The notes under the pieces: model-generated
Databases searched by the model: none
What the model was told of the DNA's origin: nothing
The model's input: only the letters and a program-made list of their open reading frames with translations
Program-made: the position numbers and the translations under genes
Assembly: GCA_029237695.1 (NCBI GenBank)
Contig: CM055274.1
Span: forward strand, 69,244,828-69,308,827
DNA length: 64,000 nucleotides
Source: Conchocele bisecta
Lineage: Eukaryota; Mollusca; Bivalvia; Lucinida; Thyasiridae
Direction: 5' to 3'
Part shown: positions 44,298 through 55,113 of the stretch, piece after piece
Layout: the number at the start of each line of letters is the position of its first letter
How positions within the stretch are numbered: position 1 is the stretch's first letter

Positions 44298-44774
44298 GCA
44301 ACCACATTCAGATTAATCTGCATTGATGTATACAACAATGTGTTACGTACATATGCATATTGCATCATATTTATGCAAGTATTGGTTTACAGATGTTGTT
44401 CTATGAAAAACGATTTAATTCGTATTGACAATACTCTCTGCACTGTTTGTCGCAAATATAAAACTCACGGGGAAATGAACATGCGCAATATAAGATATCA
44501 ACTTACTTAGGTTTAAACGTGTTTACTGTTTACCCGACCATGCGCTAACATTTTTGCAGACATTTGTTACCGCAATATCAGCTGGTTACAACGCCTTGTG
44601 TTTGTTTTGGGAGTGTTACGGTAGCATTTTGTCTTTTGGAGAGTCAACTCGACTTGCAGTGAGCGAGTATCGTAGCCTATTGTTCTGAAACAAGCAACTG
44701 AACTTCGAAGTCAGAGTGCAAATCTCAGCGGAAATTACGTCAGCTAAGTTAATGAAGTCATATATTGTGACGAC
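44298..44774. other. Spacer
   Basis: Nothing recognised. Confidence 0.35.
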
Positions 44775-44937
44775 TCCCGAAGACAGGTTTTCTCGCGACG
44801 CGGCTCATATGTATAGTGACATCAGTGTGAATAACAAAATGTAACAAATATTCAAACTATTTGGGACCTGACAGCGTGTATGTAAACTTACCGTGGAGGT
44901 ACGTGTATACGGAAGGTTTCTGATAGTATGCTTCACA

Positions 44938-46102
44938 CACAGGTGGAAGACTCGGACCTATGACACCAAAAAAATGCCTATTAAAAAAAAATCCCATTAC
45001 CCCACCCACTTGGTCTCGTACAGTACATAACGTTAATTCAAGGTGAGCATAAATAGCGCTATTATAGAAAGAGCCCTCTTTTTTCCGGCTCGCACAAACA
45101 CAATAAACATCGATTACATGTATGAAATATGTCTCTGGCAATCGATAAAGGTATTAGGTGTGTGAATATACTCACTTCAAATCGCTGTTTCAAGTATTTA
45201 TTGAGTTACTCGCGTTTTGATTACCCCATCCAAAGCGAAATTTGTAGTTGCGTGTACGAAAGAATCTCACACAGAATCGGAGGCCGTCCGGCTGGATTAT
45301 CGGTCATATTTGGCCGATAGCTGATCGCCAGCTCAAACTAAAGTCGTGCACCATGATCATATACATTAGAGACTCCAACCATACAAAGTTCGTCCAATTG
45401 TGATCGTTCGCCGATCTAAAAAACACTTTTTTGTCTTATTTCGTTCATTATCTGGAACTGGGTCAATGCACCATCTTCCATAATACAACCGGAAGCGTCT
45501 ATGTAAAGAACATCTCTGATTGGCTAAATCTAAACTGTATGACGTCATTCAACCTATTTCGGGATTGCGGAAGACATAATCTGATAGTACGTGAATCATG
45601 AATGAAAGTGGAAAAAAGGTGTTTTTTTAGATCGGTGAATGATCACAATTGGACGAACTTTGTATGGTTGGAGTTGCTAATGTATATGGTCATGGTGCAC
45701 CACTTTAGTTTGAGCTGTCGATCAGTTATTGGTCAAATATGACCGATAATCCACGCCAGACGGCCTCCGATTCTGTGTGAGATTCTTTCGTACACGCAAC
45801 TTTCGCTTTGGATGGGGTAATCAAAACGCGAATAACTCAATAAATACTTGAAACAGCGATTTGAAGTGAGTATATTCACACACCTAATACCTTTATCGAT
45901 TGCCAGAGACATATTTCATACATGTAATCGATGTTTATTGTGTTTGTGCGAGCCGGAAAAAAGAGGGCTCTTTCTATAATAGCGCTATTTATGCTCACCT
46001 TGAATTAACGTTATGTACTGTACGAGACCAAGTGGGTGGGGTAATGGGATTTTTTTTAATAGGCATTTTTTTGGTGTCATAGGTCCGAGTCTTCCACCTG
46101 TG
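44938..46102. mobile_element. Fold-back transposon with ~490-bp arms and perfect 8-bp target-site duplication
   Basis: Left arm 44938 to about 45430, right arm about 45611 to 46102, roughly 95% identical in inverted orientation. The ends are CACAGGTGGAAGACTCGGAC and its reverse complement. GCTTCACA flanks it exactly on both sides (44930-44937 and 46103-46110). The middle (~180 bp) is unique. The identical short open frames in the arms (starting PETYFIHVIDVYCVCASRKK, at 45120 on - and 45912 on +) are mirror images, not genes. An 8-bp duplication fits hAT or another 8-bp superfamily; no transposase is present. Confidence 0.9.
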
Positions 46103-46351
46103 GCTTCACAATGTGATTATAACACCTTTCTTGTGAGAAATTCGATAAAAGTCAAATTTCCTACACAAAATAGCATATAATTCCTACTCCTAAATAAAGT
46201 CGTAAATGTCACAGGATTTAGCGTCTAAATTTCAAAATTTCAAAATTGTCTTGGGGGAGGACCCCCAAACACCCCGTTGCTTCGTGGCTCATATTCGAAT
46301 CTCCGCGGCTCATTACGCACCCAACTATTTTGAAGGCTGGCTACGGGCCTG
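46103..46351 (+). repeat. Right subterminal region of the hAT element
   Basis: Contains GGGGGAGGACCCCCAAACAC, then CGCGGCTCATTACGCACCCA, ending GGCTACGGGCCTG. A similar GGGGGAGGACCCC word occurs in the repeat end at 56571-56705. Confidence 0.6.
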
Positions 46352-46483
46352 ATGGTGAACCTAGGAATGTTGAGTACCGCAAGGTTTTAACTTGGAAATG
46401 TAAGATATATTTCTAAAGGACTCAGAAACTGCCGGATGCCTATTTACATATGTGTAGCATTTTCTTGATTGACCTAATTACAT

Positions 46484-47215
46484 GTAGCATATTGATTAGG
46501 TAAAATCACAAAATCAGGAATAGCTCCCTTAATAAGTCACATAGAGACTTCGTGTTGGTGTCTATACCAATGTGCTCGATACCACGGAATCTATCTAAGA
46601 TAATTGCAATGGCGTAATACCAATCAATGACGGCAAATCCAATATTGCCGCCATATATGAGGAAATGCGTCTTAAAATCATCATAATTTTACGATCATCT
46701 TCCTTTTTATGACTGTACATATGATATCAGAAGCATGTAAAGCATATCTTACAATTTCAGTCATATAGAGCCATTCCAACTACATTAAATCCAATATGGC
46801 AACCGTGAAAGTCAGTTAGAATTTGATATAATAAAGGCCAGTATGTAGGCTAGCATATTAATTAAGTCAAATTGCAAAATCAGGAATAGCTCACTTAATA
46901 AGTCGCATAGAGACTTCGTTTTAGTGTCTACAACCATGTTTTCGAGACCAGGGAATATCTCTTGCAGAATTTCGGTGGCGTAATCCCATTCAATGACAGT
47001 AAATCCAATATGGCCGCCGCATATCAGCAAATGCGTCTTAAAAACGTCATAATTGAGAACAGTCTTCTTTTAGTATGTATGTGCATGTGTGTGTGTGTGG
47101 TATCAGAAGCATGTGGAACATATATTGCAATTTCAGTCCTGTAGAGCCACTCCAACTGCATTAAATTCAATATGACTGCCGTTAGAATTAGATATAATTT
47201 TATGTAACAGCCAGG
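46484..47215. repeat. Tandem duplication of a ~363-bp unit
   Basis: Units 46484-46846 and 46847-47215 share TAGCATATT(G/A)ATTA, CAGGAATAGCTC, TAAGTC(A/G)CATAGAGACTTCG, GCAAATGCGTCTTAAAA and CAGAAGCATGT. A TG-rich expansion (47084-47100) is present only in the second. Confidence 0.85.
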
Positions 47216-47382
47216 GCCCGGTTGTTCAAAACATCAGTTAGCCTAACTGATCTGTTAAATCCTTAACGCCGGAATGGTTAACTAACAATCCGTTAAATAT
47301 CTGTTGCTGAAAACATTTTGACGGATCTGTTAGTTAACAGATCTGTTAACTCTTAGCCGTCCCGTTATAACGTTTAACCATA
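47216..47382. repeat. Repeat end with GTTAAC words
   Basis: GGCCCGGTTGTTCAAAACAT plus several TCTGTTAACAGATC-like self-complementary words. It resembles the end of a DNA transposon; no partner end is seen. Confidence 0.35.
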
Positions 47383-47924
47383 TCCCACAGCTGTAGGATA
47401 TTGGCAACATATGGTGGCAATCCTCTACAGCGGTACACCGTATGTGGCTTACAAATCCCACAGCTGTATGATATTGAATAGATATGGTGGCAATCCTCAA
47501 CAGCGGGACACCTTATATGACTGACACAACACACAGCTGTAGGATGTTGCCTACATATGGTGGCAATCCTCTACAGCTGTACACCGTATATGGCTTACAC
47601 AACCCACAGCTGTAGGATATTGGCAACATATGGTTGCAATCCTCTACAGCTGTACACCATATATGGCTTACACATCACACAGCTGTAGGATATTGGCAAC
47701 ATATGGTGGCAATTCTCTACAGCGGTACACCGTATATGGCTTGCACATCCCACCGCTGTAGGATATTGCCTCGATATGGTGGCAATCCTCTACAGCGGGA
47801 CACCTTATATGACTTACATAACACACAGCTGTATAATATTGCCTACATATGGTGGCAATCCTCTACAGCTGTACACAGTATATGGCTTACATAACACACA
47901 GCTGTAGAATATTGGCAACACCTG
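47383..47924 (-). repeat. Hairpin satellite, block 1 (reverse orientation), ~7 units of ~72 bp
   Basis: Unit words: ACAGCTGTAGGATATTG, CATATGGTGGCAATCC, TCTACAGCGG(T/G)ACACC, TATATGGCTTACA. The core is an imperfect 42-bp palindrome (GCTGTAGGATATTGCC / GGCAATCCTCTACAGC). Same satellite as blocks 2 and 3, opposite strand. Confidence 0.9.
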
Positions 47925-49430
47925 TCTGTGTAGTGTAGGGATTCACCTGTATGTGTAGTGTATGGACTCACCTGTCTGTGTAGTGTAGGGACTCACTTGT
48001 ATGTGTAGTGTAGGGATTTACCTGTATGTGTAGTGTAGGGATTCACATGTCTGTGTAGTGTAGGGACTCATCTGTCTGTGTAGTGTAAAGACTCACCTGT
48101 TTGTGTAGTATAGGGTCTCACCTGTATGTGTAATGCAGGGATTCACCTGTATGTGTAGTGTAGGGACTCACCTGTCTGTGTAGTGTATTTATCCACCTGT
48201 ATGTGTAGTGTAGGGACTCACCTGTCTGTGTAGTGTATGGATCCACCTGTATGTGTAGTGTATGGACTCACATGTCTGTGTAGTGTAGGATCCACCTGTC
48301 TGGGTAGTGTAGGGACTCACCTGTCTATGTAGTATAGGGACTCACCTGTCTGTGTAGTGTAGAGACCCATCTCTCTGGGTAGTGTAGATAACCGCCTGTC
48401 TGCATAGTGACCCACCTGTCTGTGTAGTGTAGGGACCCACCTGTCTGGGTAGTGTAGGGACTCACATGTCTGTGTAGTGTAATGATCCACCTGTCTGGGA
48501 GGTGTAGAGACCCACCTGTCTGGGTAGTGTAGGGACTCACCTGTCTGGGTAGTGTAGGGATCCACCTGTCTGGGTAGTGTAGGAATCGACCTGTCTGTGT
48601 AGTGTAGGGATCCACCTGTCTGGGTAGTGTAGGGACCCACCTGTCTGGGTAGTGTAGGGACTCACCTTTCTGGGTAGTGTAAATATCCACCTGTCTGGGT
48701 AGTGTAGGGACCCACCTGTCTGGGTAGTGTAGGGACTCACCTGTCTGGGTAGTGTAAATATCCACCTGTCTGTGGGTATGTAGGGACCCCACCAGTCTTG
48801 GGTATTGTAGGGACTCCCACCTGACTGGGTTAGGTGTAAAGCCCACCGTCAGGGTAAGTGTAAATATCCACCTGTCTGGGTAGTGTAAAGGGACTCCCAC
48901 CTGTCTGGGTAGTGTAAATATCCACCTGTCTGGGTAGTGTAGGGACTCACCTAGTTCTGGGTAGTGTAAGAAACCTCCACCGTCCTGGGTATTGTAAAGA
49001 CCCCACCTGACTGGGTAGTGTAAAACCACCTGTCTGGGTAGTGTAGGGACTATGTTGGGTAGTGTATCCACCTGTCTGGGTAGTGTAGGGACCTCAGTGT
49101 AGGGCTGGGTAGTGTAAGACCCACCTGTCTGGGTAGTGTAAAGGGATCCACCTGTCTGGGTAGTGTGGGAGTGACCCACCTGGGTCTGTAGTGTAAAGGG
49201 ACCCACCTGTATGTATAGTGTAGGGACAAACTTGTCTGTGTAGTGTAGGGACCCACCTGCCTGGGTAGTGTAGGGACTCACCTGTGTGTGTAGTGTAAAG
49301 ATCCACCTGTATGGGTAGTGTAGAGACCCACATGTCTCGGTAGTGTAGGGACTCACCTGTGTGTGTAGTCTAGGGACTCACCTGTCTGTGTAGTGTAGGG
49401 ACTCACCTGTCTGGGTATTGTAGAATCACG
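47925..49430. repeat. 25-bp minisatellite, ~60 copies
   Basis: Unit GTGTAGGGACTCACCTGTCTG plus (G/T)GTA. Since 25 is not a multiple of 3, reading on the - strand gives a 25-residue period (three units) and stays open for 343 codons (48325-49356). The segment 48770-49200 has many single-base insertions and deletions that the flanking units lack. Confidence 0.93.
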
Positions 49431-50110
49431 ACAAGACTAAGATGAAGTGTTTGTAAGTATTTTTCATCAGTTAATACTTACATAACGTTCTGCGTTGTCT
49501 TGGCCCATACTGGACACACAATTCTGAACTTCTATGATAACATCTCAGATCGGTGAGGAATGGCATGTCTGTTCGGAAATGTGCTTTATCAGGCATGGAT
49601 CCAGGGGCTGTGATATACCTGTATAGTTAGAATTAAACAGAGCCTGTTTCATTGATGATTGTAACTCACCCGCTACCACTGGGTTATGGTCACTCAAATG
49701 ACCCAGAATAGCTATCAATGTCAGGAAGCCACTAATGAACTTTAGCCAACATCTGACTAATGTAACAGGATGTATGAAAAATTTGGACGTACATCCAAGT
49801 TTTGAAGGATGTGACATATATTATCAGAAAGTATGTGAAGGTCACCTGAATGATCCAAGATGGTTAGGTATCAATGTAAGCAAGCTACTTACTAATGAAG
49901 TTTGTCGAACAGAACATCCGACTAATGTATGAGGAGATTTGGAAGTACAACCAAAGTTTTGACGGTCGTAAATTACATTATTTTGAGCAAAGTAGGTCAA
50001 GGTTATCAAATGACCCAGTGTGGTTAGCTATTAATGTCAGGAATTAATGATAATGTTTTGTGACAGTCCAACTAACTTATGACGGACATGATGGCCTACA
50101 TTTCGAGAAA
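49431..50110. repeat. Degenerate ~150-bp tandem repeat
   Basis: AATGACCCA(G/C)(A/T), TAGCTATCAATGTCAGGAA, ATCTGACTAATGTA, CAAGTTTTGAAGG and TTATCAGAAAGTATGTGAAG recur in order about every 150 bp from 49690. The first 250 bp are unassigned. Confidence 0.55.
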
Positions 50111-50221
50111 AGTAGGTCAGATCACCAGGGAAGGGGTTAGGTATCAAAGTCTAGGAAGCTGTTGGGATCGTCAATTTGTTTTGAACGTTAAACCATATTA
50201 TGGCCAACAGCAATCAACACT

Positions 50222-50640
50222 ATGCATTAGAAGAAAACAAGAACTGGCATTGTTAAACGAAGCTAATCCCGTCACCGGCAGCCTTGATAATACAAAATGA
50301 AAACAACAAACAAATGTAAGTCCTTGACCTTGGGCGGTCGGACGTGGGTCATATGCAAAGCAAAGCACCACCCCGAGACACACATTGTGGCCAAATATCA
50401 TTAAAATCGGTGAAGCTGTTTATTATTCAACTAGATGGCCGCGGCCTGCATGTCGCGCCGCCGAGGCTTTGATAGCATACCGAAAAGCTTTAACCCGGAC
50501 GCACGTATGTATGTACACCAATGTGGCGACAATAATTATCACGCTGTCCGCATGCGGGCGCGACAAAAATTAAAGGTGTTACTAACGCCGCAGACAAGCA
50601 CATACACGTACGCACATGGACGAACGCTACATCTCTCTTA
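50222..50640 (+). repeat. Family J repeat, copy 2
   Basis: Same words as 27590-27897, in forward orientation. A GC-rich stretch with CGCGGCCTGCATGTCGCGCC (50438-50460) and its near inverse CATGCGGGCGCGAC (50549) is inserted in it. Confidence 0.7.
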
Positions 50641-50924
50641 AAAAGGAATCGAGTGCTTTCCAACTCACTTCATAATGCTTCATAACTGACAGTCTGCCGT
50701 CTTCAGTCGTTCTTTCCTCATGCTATGCCGGTATTTTCCATGCTGGTAGTCGTACACCATCGTCGCCAGCATCACAAATGGAATCCCATCGTTTTCTCTT
50801 CTTTCTGGACAACTTGTCTTGCCAGAGAATTTTTAATTTGTCCCAGCAAACACATCTGAAAGTAAAGACAAATCATGAGTTGGGTATGCCATATTATACC
50901 ATTACGGTGTCCTGCCTCTACAGG
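50641..50924. other. Spacer
   Basis: Nothing recognised. Confidence 0.35.
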
Positions 50925-53224
50925 ATTGCCTTCATATGTTGGCAATATCCTACAGCTGTGCCTGTGGGTTGTGTATTATGTCCTATAAGGTGATCCACTG
51001 TAGGAGATTGCATTCATATGCAGGAAATATCCTACAGCTGTGGGTTGTATATAAGTCATACACGGTGTACAAGTCATATACGGTGTACCGCTGTAGAGGA
51101 TTGCCACCATATGTAGGCAATATCCTACAGCTGTGGGTTGTGTAAGTCATACATGGTGTGCAAGTCATATATACGGTGTACCGCTGTAGAGGATTGCCAC
51201 CATATGTAGGCAATATCCTACAGCTGTGGGTTGTGTAAGTCATACACGGTGTACCGGTGTAGAGTATTGCCACCGCTGTAGAGGATTGTCATCATATGTA
51301 GGCAATATCCTACAGCTGTGGGTTGTGTAAGTCATATACGGTGTACCGCTGTAGAGGATTGCCACCATATATATACAAAATCCTGTAGAGGATTGCCACC
51401 ATATGCAGGCAATATCCTACAGCGGTGGGATGTGTAAGTCATACACAGTGTACAAGTCATATACGGTGTACCGCTGTAGAGGATTGCCACCATATGTAGG
51501 CTATATCCTACAGCTGTGGGTTGTGTAAGTCATACACGGTGTCCCGCTGTACAGGATTGCCACCAAATGTAGGCAATATCCTACAGCCGTGGGCTGTGTA
51601 TGCCATATATATTCCACTGTAGAGGATTTCCACCGTATGTAGGCAATATCCTACAGCTGTGTGCTGTGTAAGCTATATATAGTTTCCCGCTGTAGAGGAT
51701 TGCCACCATTATGTAGTCAATATCCTACAGCTGTGTGCTGTGTAAGCCATATACGGTGTCCCGCTGTAGAGGATTGCCACCAAATGTAGGCAATATCCTA
51801 CAGCCGTGGGCTGTGTATGTCATATAAAGTGTCCCGCTGTAGAGGATTGCCACCATATGTAGTCTAATATCCTACACAAATGCTGTGTGCTGTGTAAGCC
51901 ATATATGGTGTCCCACTGTAGAGGATTCCCACTATATGTAGTCAATATCCTACAGCTGTGTGATGTGTAAGTCATATATGGTGTCCCGCTGTAGAGGATT
52001 GCCACCATATGTAGGCAATATCCTACAGCCGTGGGCTGTGTATGCCATATGTTATATTCCGCTGTAGAGGATTGCCACCATTATGTAATCAATATCCTAC
52101 AGCTGTGTGCTGTGTAAGCCATATATGGTGTCCCGCTGTAGAGGATTTCCACCAAATGTAGGCAATATCCTTCAGCCGTGGGCTGTGTATCTCATATAAT
52201 GTGTCCCGCTGTACTGTAGAGGATTGCCACCATATGTAGGAAATATCCTACAGCTGTTGGTTGTGTAAGCCATATAAGGTGTCACGCTGTAGAGGATTGC
52301 CACCATTATGTAGTCAATATCCTACAGCTGTGTGCTGTGTAAGCCATATGGTGTCCCGCTGTAGAGGATTTCCATCATATGTAGGCAATATGCTACAGCC
52401 GTGGGCTGTGTATGCCATATTTTATATTCCGCTGTAGAGGATTGCCACCATTATCTAATCAATATCCTACAGTTGTGTGCTGTGTGCTGTGTGCTGTGTT
52501 AGCCATATATGGTGTCCCGCTGTAGAGGATTGCCACTATATGTAGGCAATATCCTACACCCGTGTGCTGTCTATGCCATATATATTCCGCTGTAGAGGAT
52601 TGCCACCATTATGTAGTCAAAATCCCACATATGTAGGCAATATCCTACAGCCGTGGGCTGTGTATGTCATATATTCCGCAGTAGAGGATTGCCACCATAT
52701 GTGTAGGCAATATCCTACAGCCGTGGGCTGTGTATGTCATATATACCGCTGTAGAGGATTGCCACCATATGTGTAGGCAATATCCTACAGCCGTGGGCTG
52801 TGTATGTCATATATTCCGCTGTAGAGGATTGCTACCATATGTAGGTAATATCCTACAGCCGTGGGCTGTGTATGTCATATATTCCGCTGTAGAGGATTGC
52901 CACCATATGTAGGCAATATCCTACAGCCGTGGGCTGTGTATGTCATATATTCCGCTGTAGAGGATTGCCACCATATGTAGGCAATATCCTACAGCCGTGG
53001 GCTGTGTATGTCATATATTCCGTTGTAGAGGATTGCCACCATATGTTGGCAATATCGTACAGATGTGGGTTGTGTAAGCCATATAAGGTGTCCCGCTGTA
53101 GAGGATTGCCACCATATGTAGGCAATATCCTACAGCCGTGGGCTGTGTATGTCATATATTCCGCTGTAGAGGTTTGCCACCATATGTAGGCAATATCCTA
53201 CAGCCATGGGCTGTATATATTCCG
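50925..53224 (+). repeat. Hairpin satellite, block 2, roughly 30 units of ~68-75 bp
   Basis: Unit words: CCGCTGTAGAGGATTGCCAC, CATATGTAGGCAATATCCTA, CAGC(T/C)GTGGG(T/C)TGTGTA, (A/G)(T/C)CATAT. Two subfamilies are ordered: GTGGGTTGTGTAAGTC units predominate at the left, GTGGGCTGTGTATGTC units at the right. Open frames are by-products. Confidence 0.93.
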
Positions 53225-54329
53225 CTTGTCGCGTGTCACGTGCATTCTTGTACATTCCGGATTTCCGTATATTTGTGATGTGTGATACTGTGTTGTATTG
53301 TTGTGCGTACTATTGATTTCACATACCTGTGATTCCACATACCTGTGATTTCACACACCTATGATTGTTACATACATGTGATTTAGCATGTACATTTGCC
53401 ATGTACAATGTGCGTGTAATAACGGGGCTTATGTTGTATTGGTGGAAATACGTTTATGCGTGTCCTTTTTGCGGATTTAAATACACGTCCATTTTATGAG
53501 CAATGTTTCACTGATGTCACGTCATATTTGCCACAGACTATGCATGTGTGTGGTAGAGAACTCGTTGACTGCGTGTGCTGGTTTCGCTAGGGAAAAGACC
53601 CCTTTTAGTATTACGGATGTCCACTATCCGTGCCGGCCGAGTTTGTCCGCGTGTCAGTTGTTCACCAGATAAGGGACCTTCTGTAGGTGAAGCCAGTATA
53701 TAGCGCAGACCATACCATGGTCTGCCCTGTTATGTATGCTACGGGTTAGTGTTTCAGCATAGCCTGGTACTGGCCAACACGGATATATCAGATCCCATAC
53801 TGGTGATGCTTTGTGTCGTGATATTTCCGTAAATGACCACGATATTTGAGTTTAGTATGTGCTACACTCTCATTTGAGTGTACAGCCCGTAGTACCGATA
53901 TGGAGGGGTTTGGCGGGGCCAAAAAGCGACCTTCGCATGTCGAGACCAGTCGAGTAGATTTCGCATTATGAGATCTGGGTCTATAGTGTACAGATTTATG
54001 GTAGTGTGGGATATACCATGTTGGATGGTATTTATTCCGCGAGGGCTGTACACTAGTTTGGTTGAATTTATGGCGTGGGAACATATATTTATGCCAAATA
54101 TAACCCACGGGTGAAATGGCAAAAGCCATGGTTTTGTAATAGTTATGTGAGATGTCGAACGAGGGGTAGGCATATTCATTATTCCGTGCGTGGTTTCACT
54201 TGTGCGTATATAAGCGATGTCTCGCAATGTGTTGTGGGGACACATATTTTCTGGTAACAGAAGGATAGTACTGTATTCACCAGTGACACGGAGGATTTTG
54301 ATATGTACCTACAACATTTTATTTCAGCT
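53225..54329. other. No gene seen
   Basis: Direct repeats of TT(C/A)CACA(T/C)ACCT(G/A)TGATT at 53318-53365. Otherwise non-repetitive; frames on the - strand between 53788 and 54245 have no support. If the - strand gene below is real this may be its 3' region. Confidence 0.35.
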
Positions 54330-54496
54330 GTGATTTGCCGTTGTTCGATTCCCGTTTTAGTCCGTTGTGCATCCTGTCTGTCTGTCTGTGCGTATTCGTC
54401 CAGTAATTGGAGGCTCATTTCATTTTGTAGCCTCTTGAGATCGCTCCAGCGAGCCACATTGGACGTTTTGGTCCACTCGTTGAGGGCAGACCCCAG
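54330..54496 (-). pseudogene. Protein-like open frame downstream of the TGA
   Basis: Continues in frame from the candidate exon: SALNEWTKTSNVARWSDLKR, then EMSLQLLDEYAQTDRQDAQR, TGIEQRQITAEIK. Charged, helical and non-repetitive, so it looks like former or genuine coding sequence. Family unknown. Confidence 0.3.
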
Positions 54497-54573
54497 TCAG
54501 TGCAGAGTACCAGGTCGTCCGAGTGTCCGTACGTCTGTCTGGCGCAGCGTGTGTAGCAGCTCCGGGTACAGGC
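54497..54573 (-). CDS. Candidate exon 2 of an unrecognised gene, ending at TGA
   Basis: On the - strand an acceptor CTCTTTACAG|GC lies at 54574/54573. Joined to the phase-1 donor of the upstream exon (55981) it restores Gly, then LYPELLHTLRQTDVRTLGRP and GTLH before TGA (54499-54497). The same frame stays open beyond the stop for about 100 more codons with a strikingly protein-like sequence (NEWTKTSNVARWSDLKRLQN, LLDEYAQTDRQDAQRTK), down to about 54179. Either the TGA is a premature stop in a decaying or misassembled gene, or the short product is real, or exon use differs. Confidence 0.3.
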
Positions 54574-54599
54574 CTGTAAAGAGCAGTGTGTGATTGCTA

Positions 54600-55113
54600 C
54601 ATCGCGTTCAGCAGACAGTCACAGCCATAGATTAGTTAAGTGAAACGCCATACACACATATCATATCATTATACTACCACCGAGTTGAATGTCACCCATG
54701 TGAAACTTTTCCCGGTTTCTTAGCCAACGTGATAATCGCCATTTGTATTATATTGGAACTTTACATCCGGTCTACCACTTCCGGTATTACAACCCATTGA
54801 TTCACCATGGATACTTTACATCCGGTCCACCACATCCGGGTTGCTACAGTACAGTGATGTTCGCATATCAATGTATCATGTATTTCTGTGTGTTCCCCAT
54901 GTAATATAGTGTACATTATAAGTGATTAAGTGACTACGTGTACCTATCTACTCTAGCCTATCTCTTACACTTCAACTGCATTGTTACCACTTTTCGTTCG
55001 TCAAATCAAGCTGTATTGGCCATAACGTCATAACAATTGAAGTATACTTGGTTCTTATGATAATAGTGGAGACAATTTGTCTCGATCATTCCTGACCTTG
55101 GTAATGACCTTGA
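54600..55113. other. Intron or spacer
   Basis: ACATCCGGTC(T/C)ACCAC(T/A)TCCGG occurs twice (54764, 54810). Nothing else. Confidence 0.4.

Larger units (their letters stand above)
42450..44806. repeat. Perfect 32-bp inverted repeats 2.3 kb apart
   Basis: 42450-42481 (starting GAGCCGCGTCGCGAGAAAAC) and 44775-44806 (starting TCCCGAAGACAGGTTTTCTC) are exact reverse complements; the flanks also pair partly. The unit is far more GC-rich than its surroundings. It could be the ends of a transposon or two opposite copies of a short dispersed repeat. Confidence 0.7.
40965..46351 (+). mobile_element. Decayed hAT-family transposon with 5-bp target-site duplication and nested insertions
   Basis: Left end CATGCCCGTAGCCAAG (40965), right end inverted CAGGCCCGTAGCCAG (46351). 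Both ends also share TTGGGTGCGT at 25-27 bp inside. The element is flanked on both sides by ATGGT (40960-40964 and 46352-46356). It contains a hAT transposase C-terminus (41050-41708). Inside are a palindrome (42282-42430), a perfect 32-bp inverted pair (42450/44775), family B copy 6, a palindromic MITE (43884-44297) and a fold-back element (44938-46102). The 5' part of the transposase is missing. Alternative: two unrelated solo ends that happen to be oppositely oriented; the matching 5-bp flanks argue against this. Confidence 0.6.

Noticed and set aside
44857..46082. Two proteins sharing PETYFIHVIDVYCVCASRKK as a duplicated gene
   Set aside because: They are the same sequence in the two arms of an inverted repeat, with no coding features beyond openness.
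48317..49356. Long - strand frame as a repetitive protein gene
   Set aside because: Entirely 25-bp minisatellite; no start context, splice sites or unique flanking coding sequence.
50936..53189. Cysteine-containing repeated frames in the hairpin satellite
   Set aside because: Frames shift between units because unit length varies; no continuous protein.
47383..53224. CRISPR array
   Set aside because: Repeats and 'spacers' are both conserved between units, so there are no unique spacers; the genome is eukaryotic and there are no cas genes.
53788..54245. Overlapping 113- and 127-codon - frames
   Set aside because: Overlap in different frames, no motif, no splice support; composition does not resemble coding sequence.
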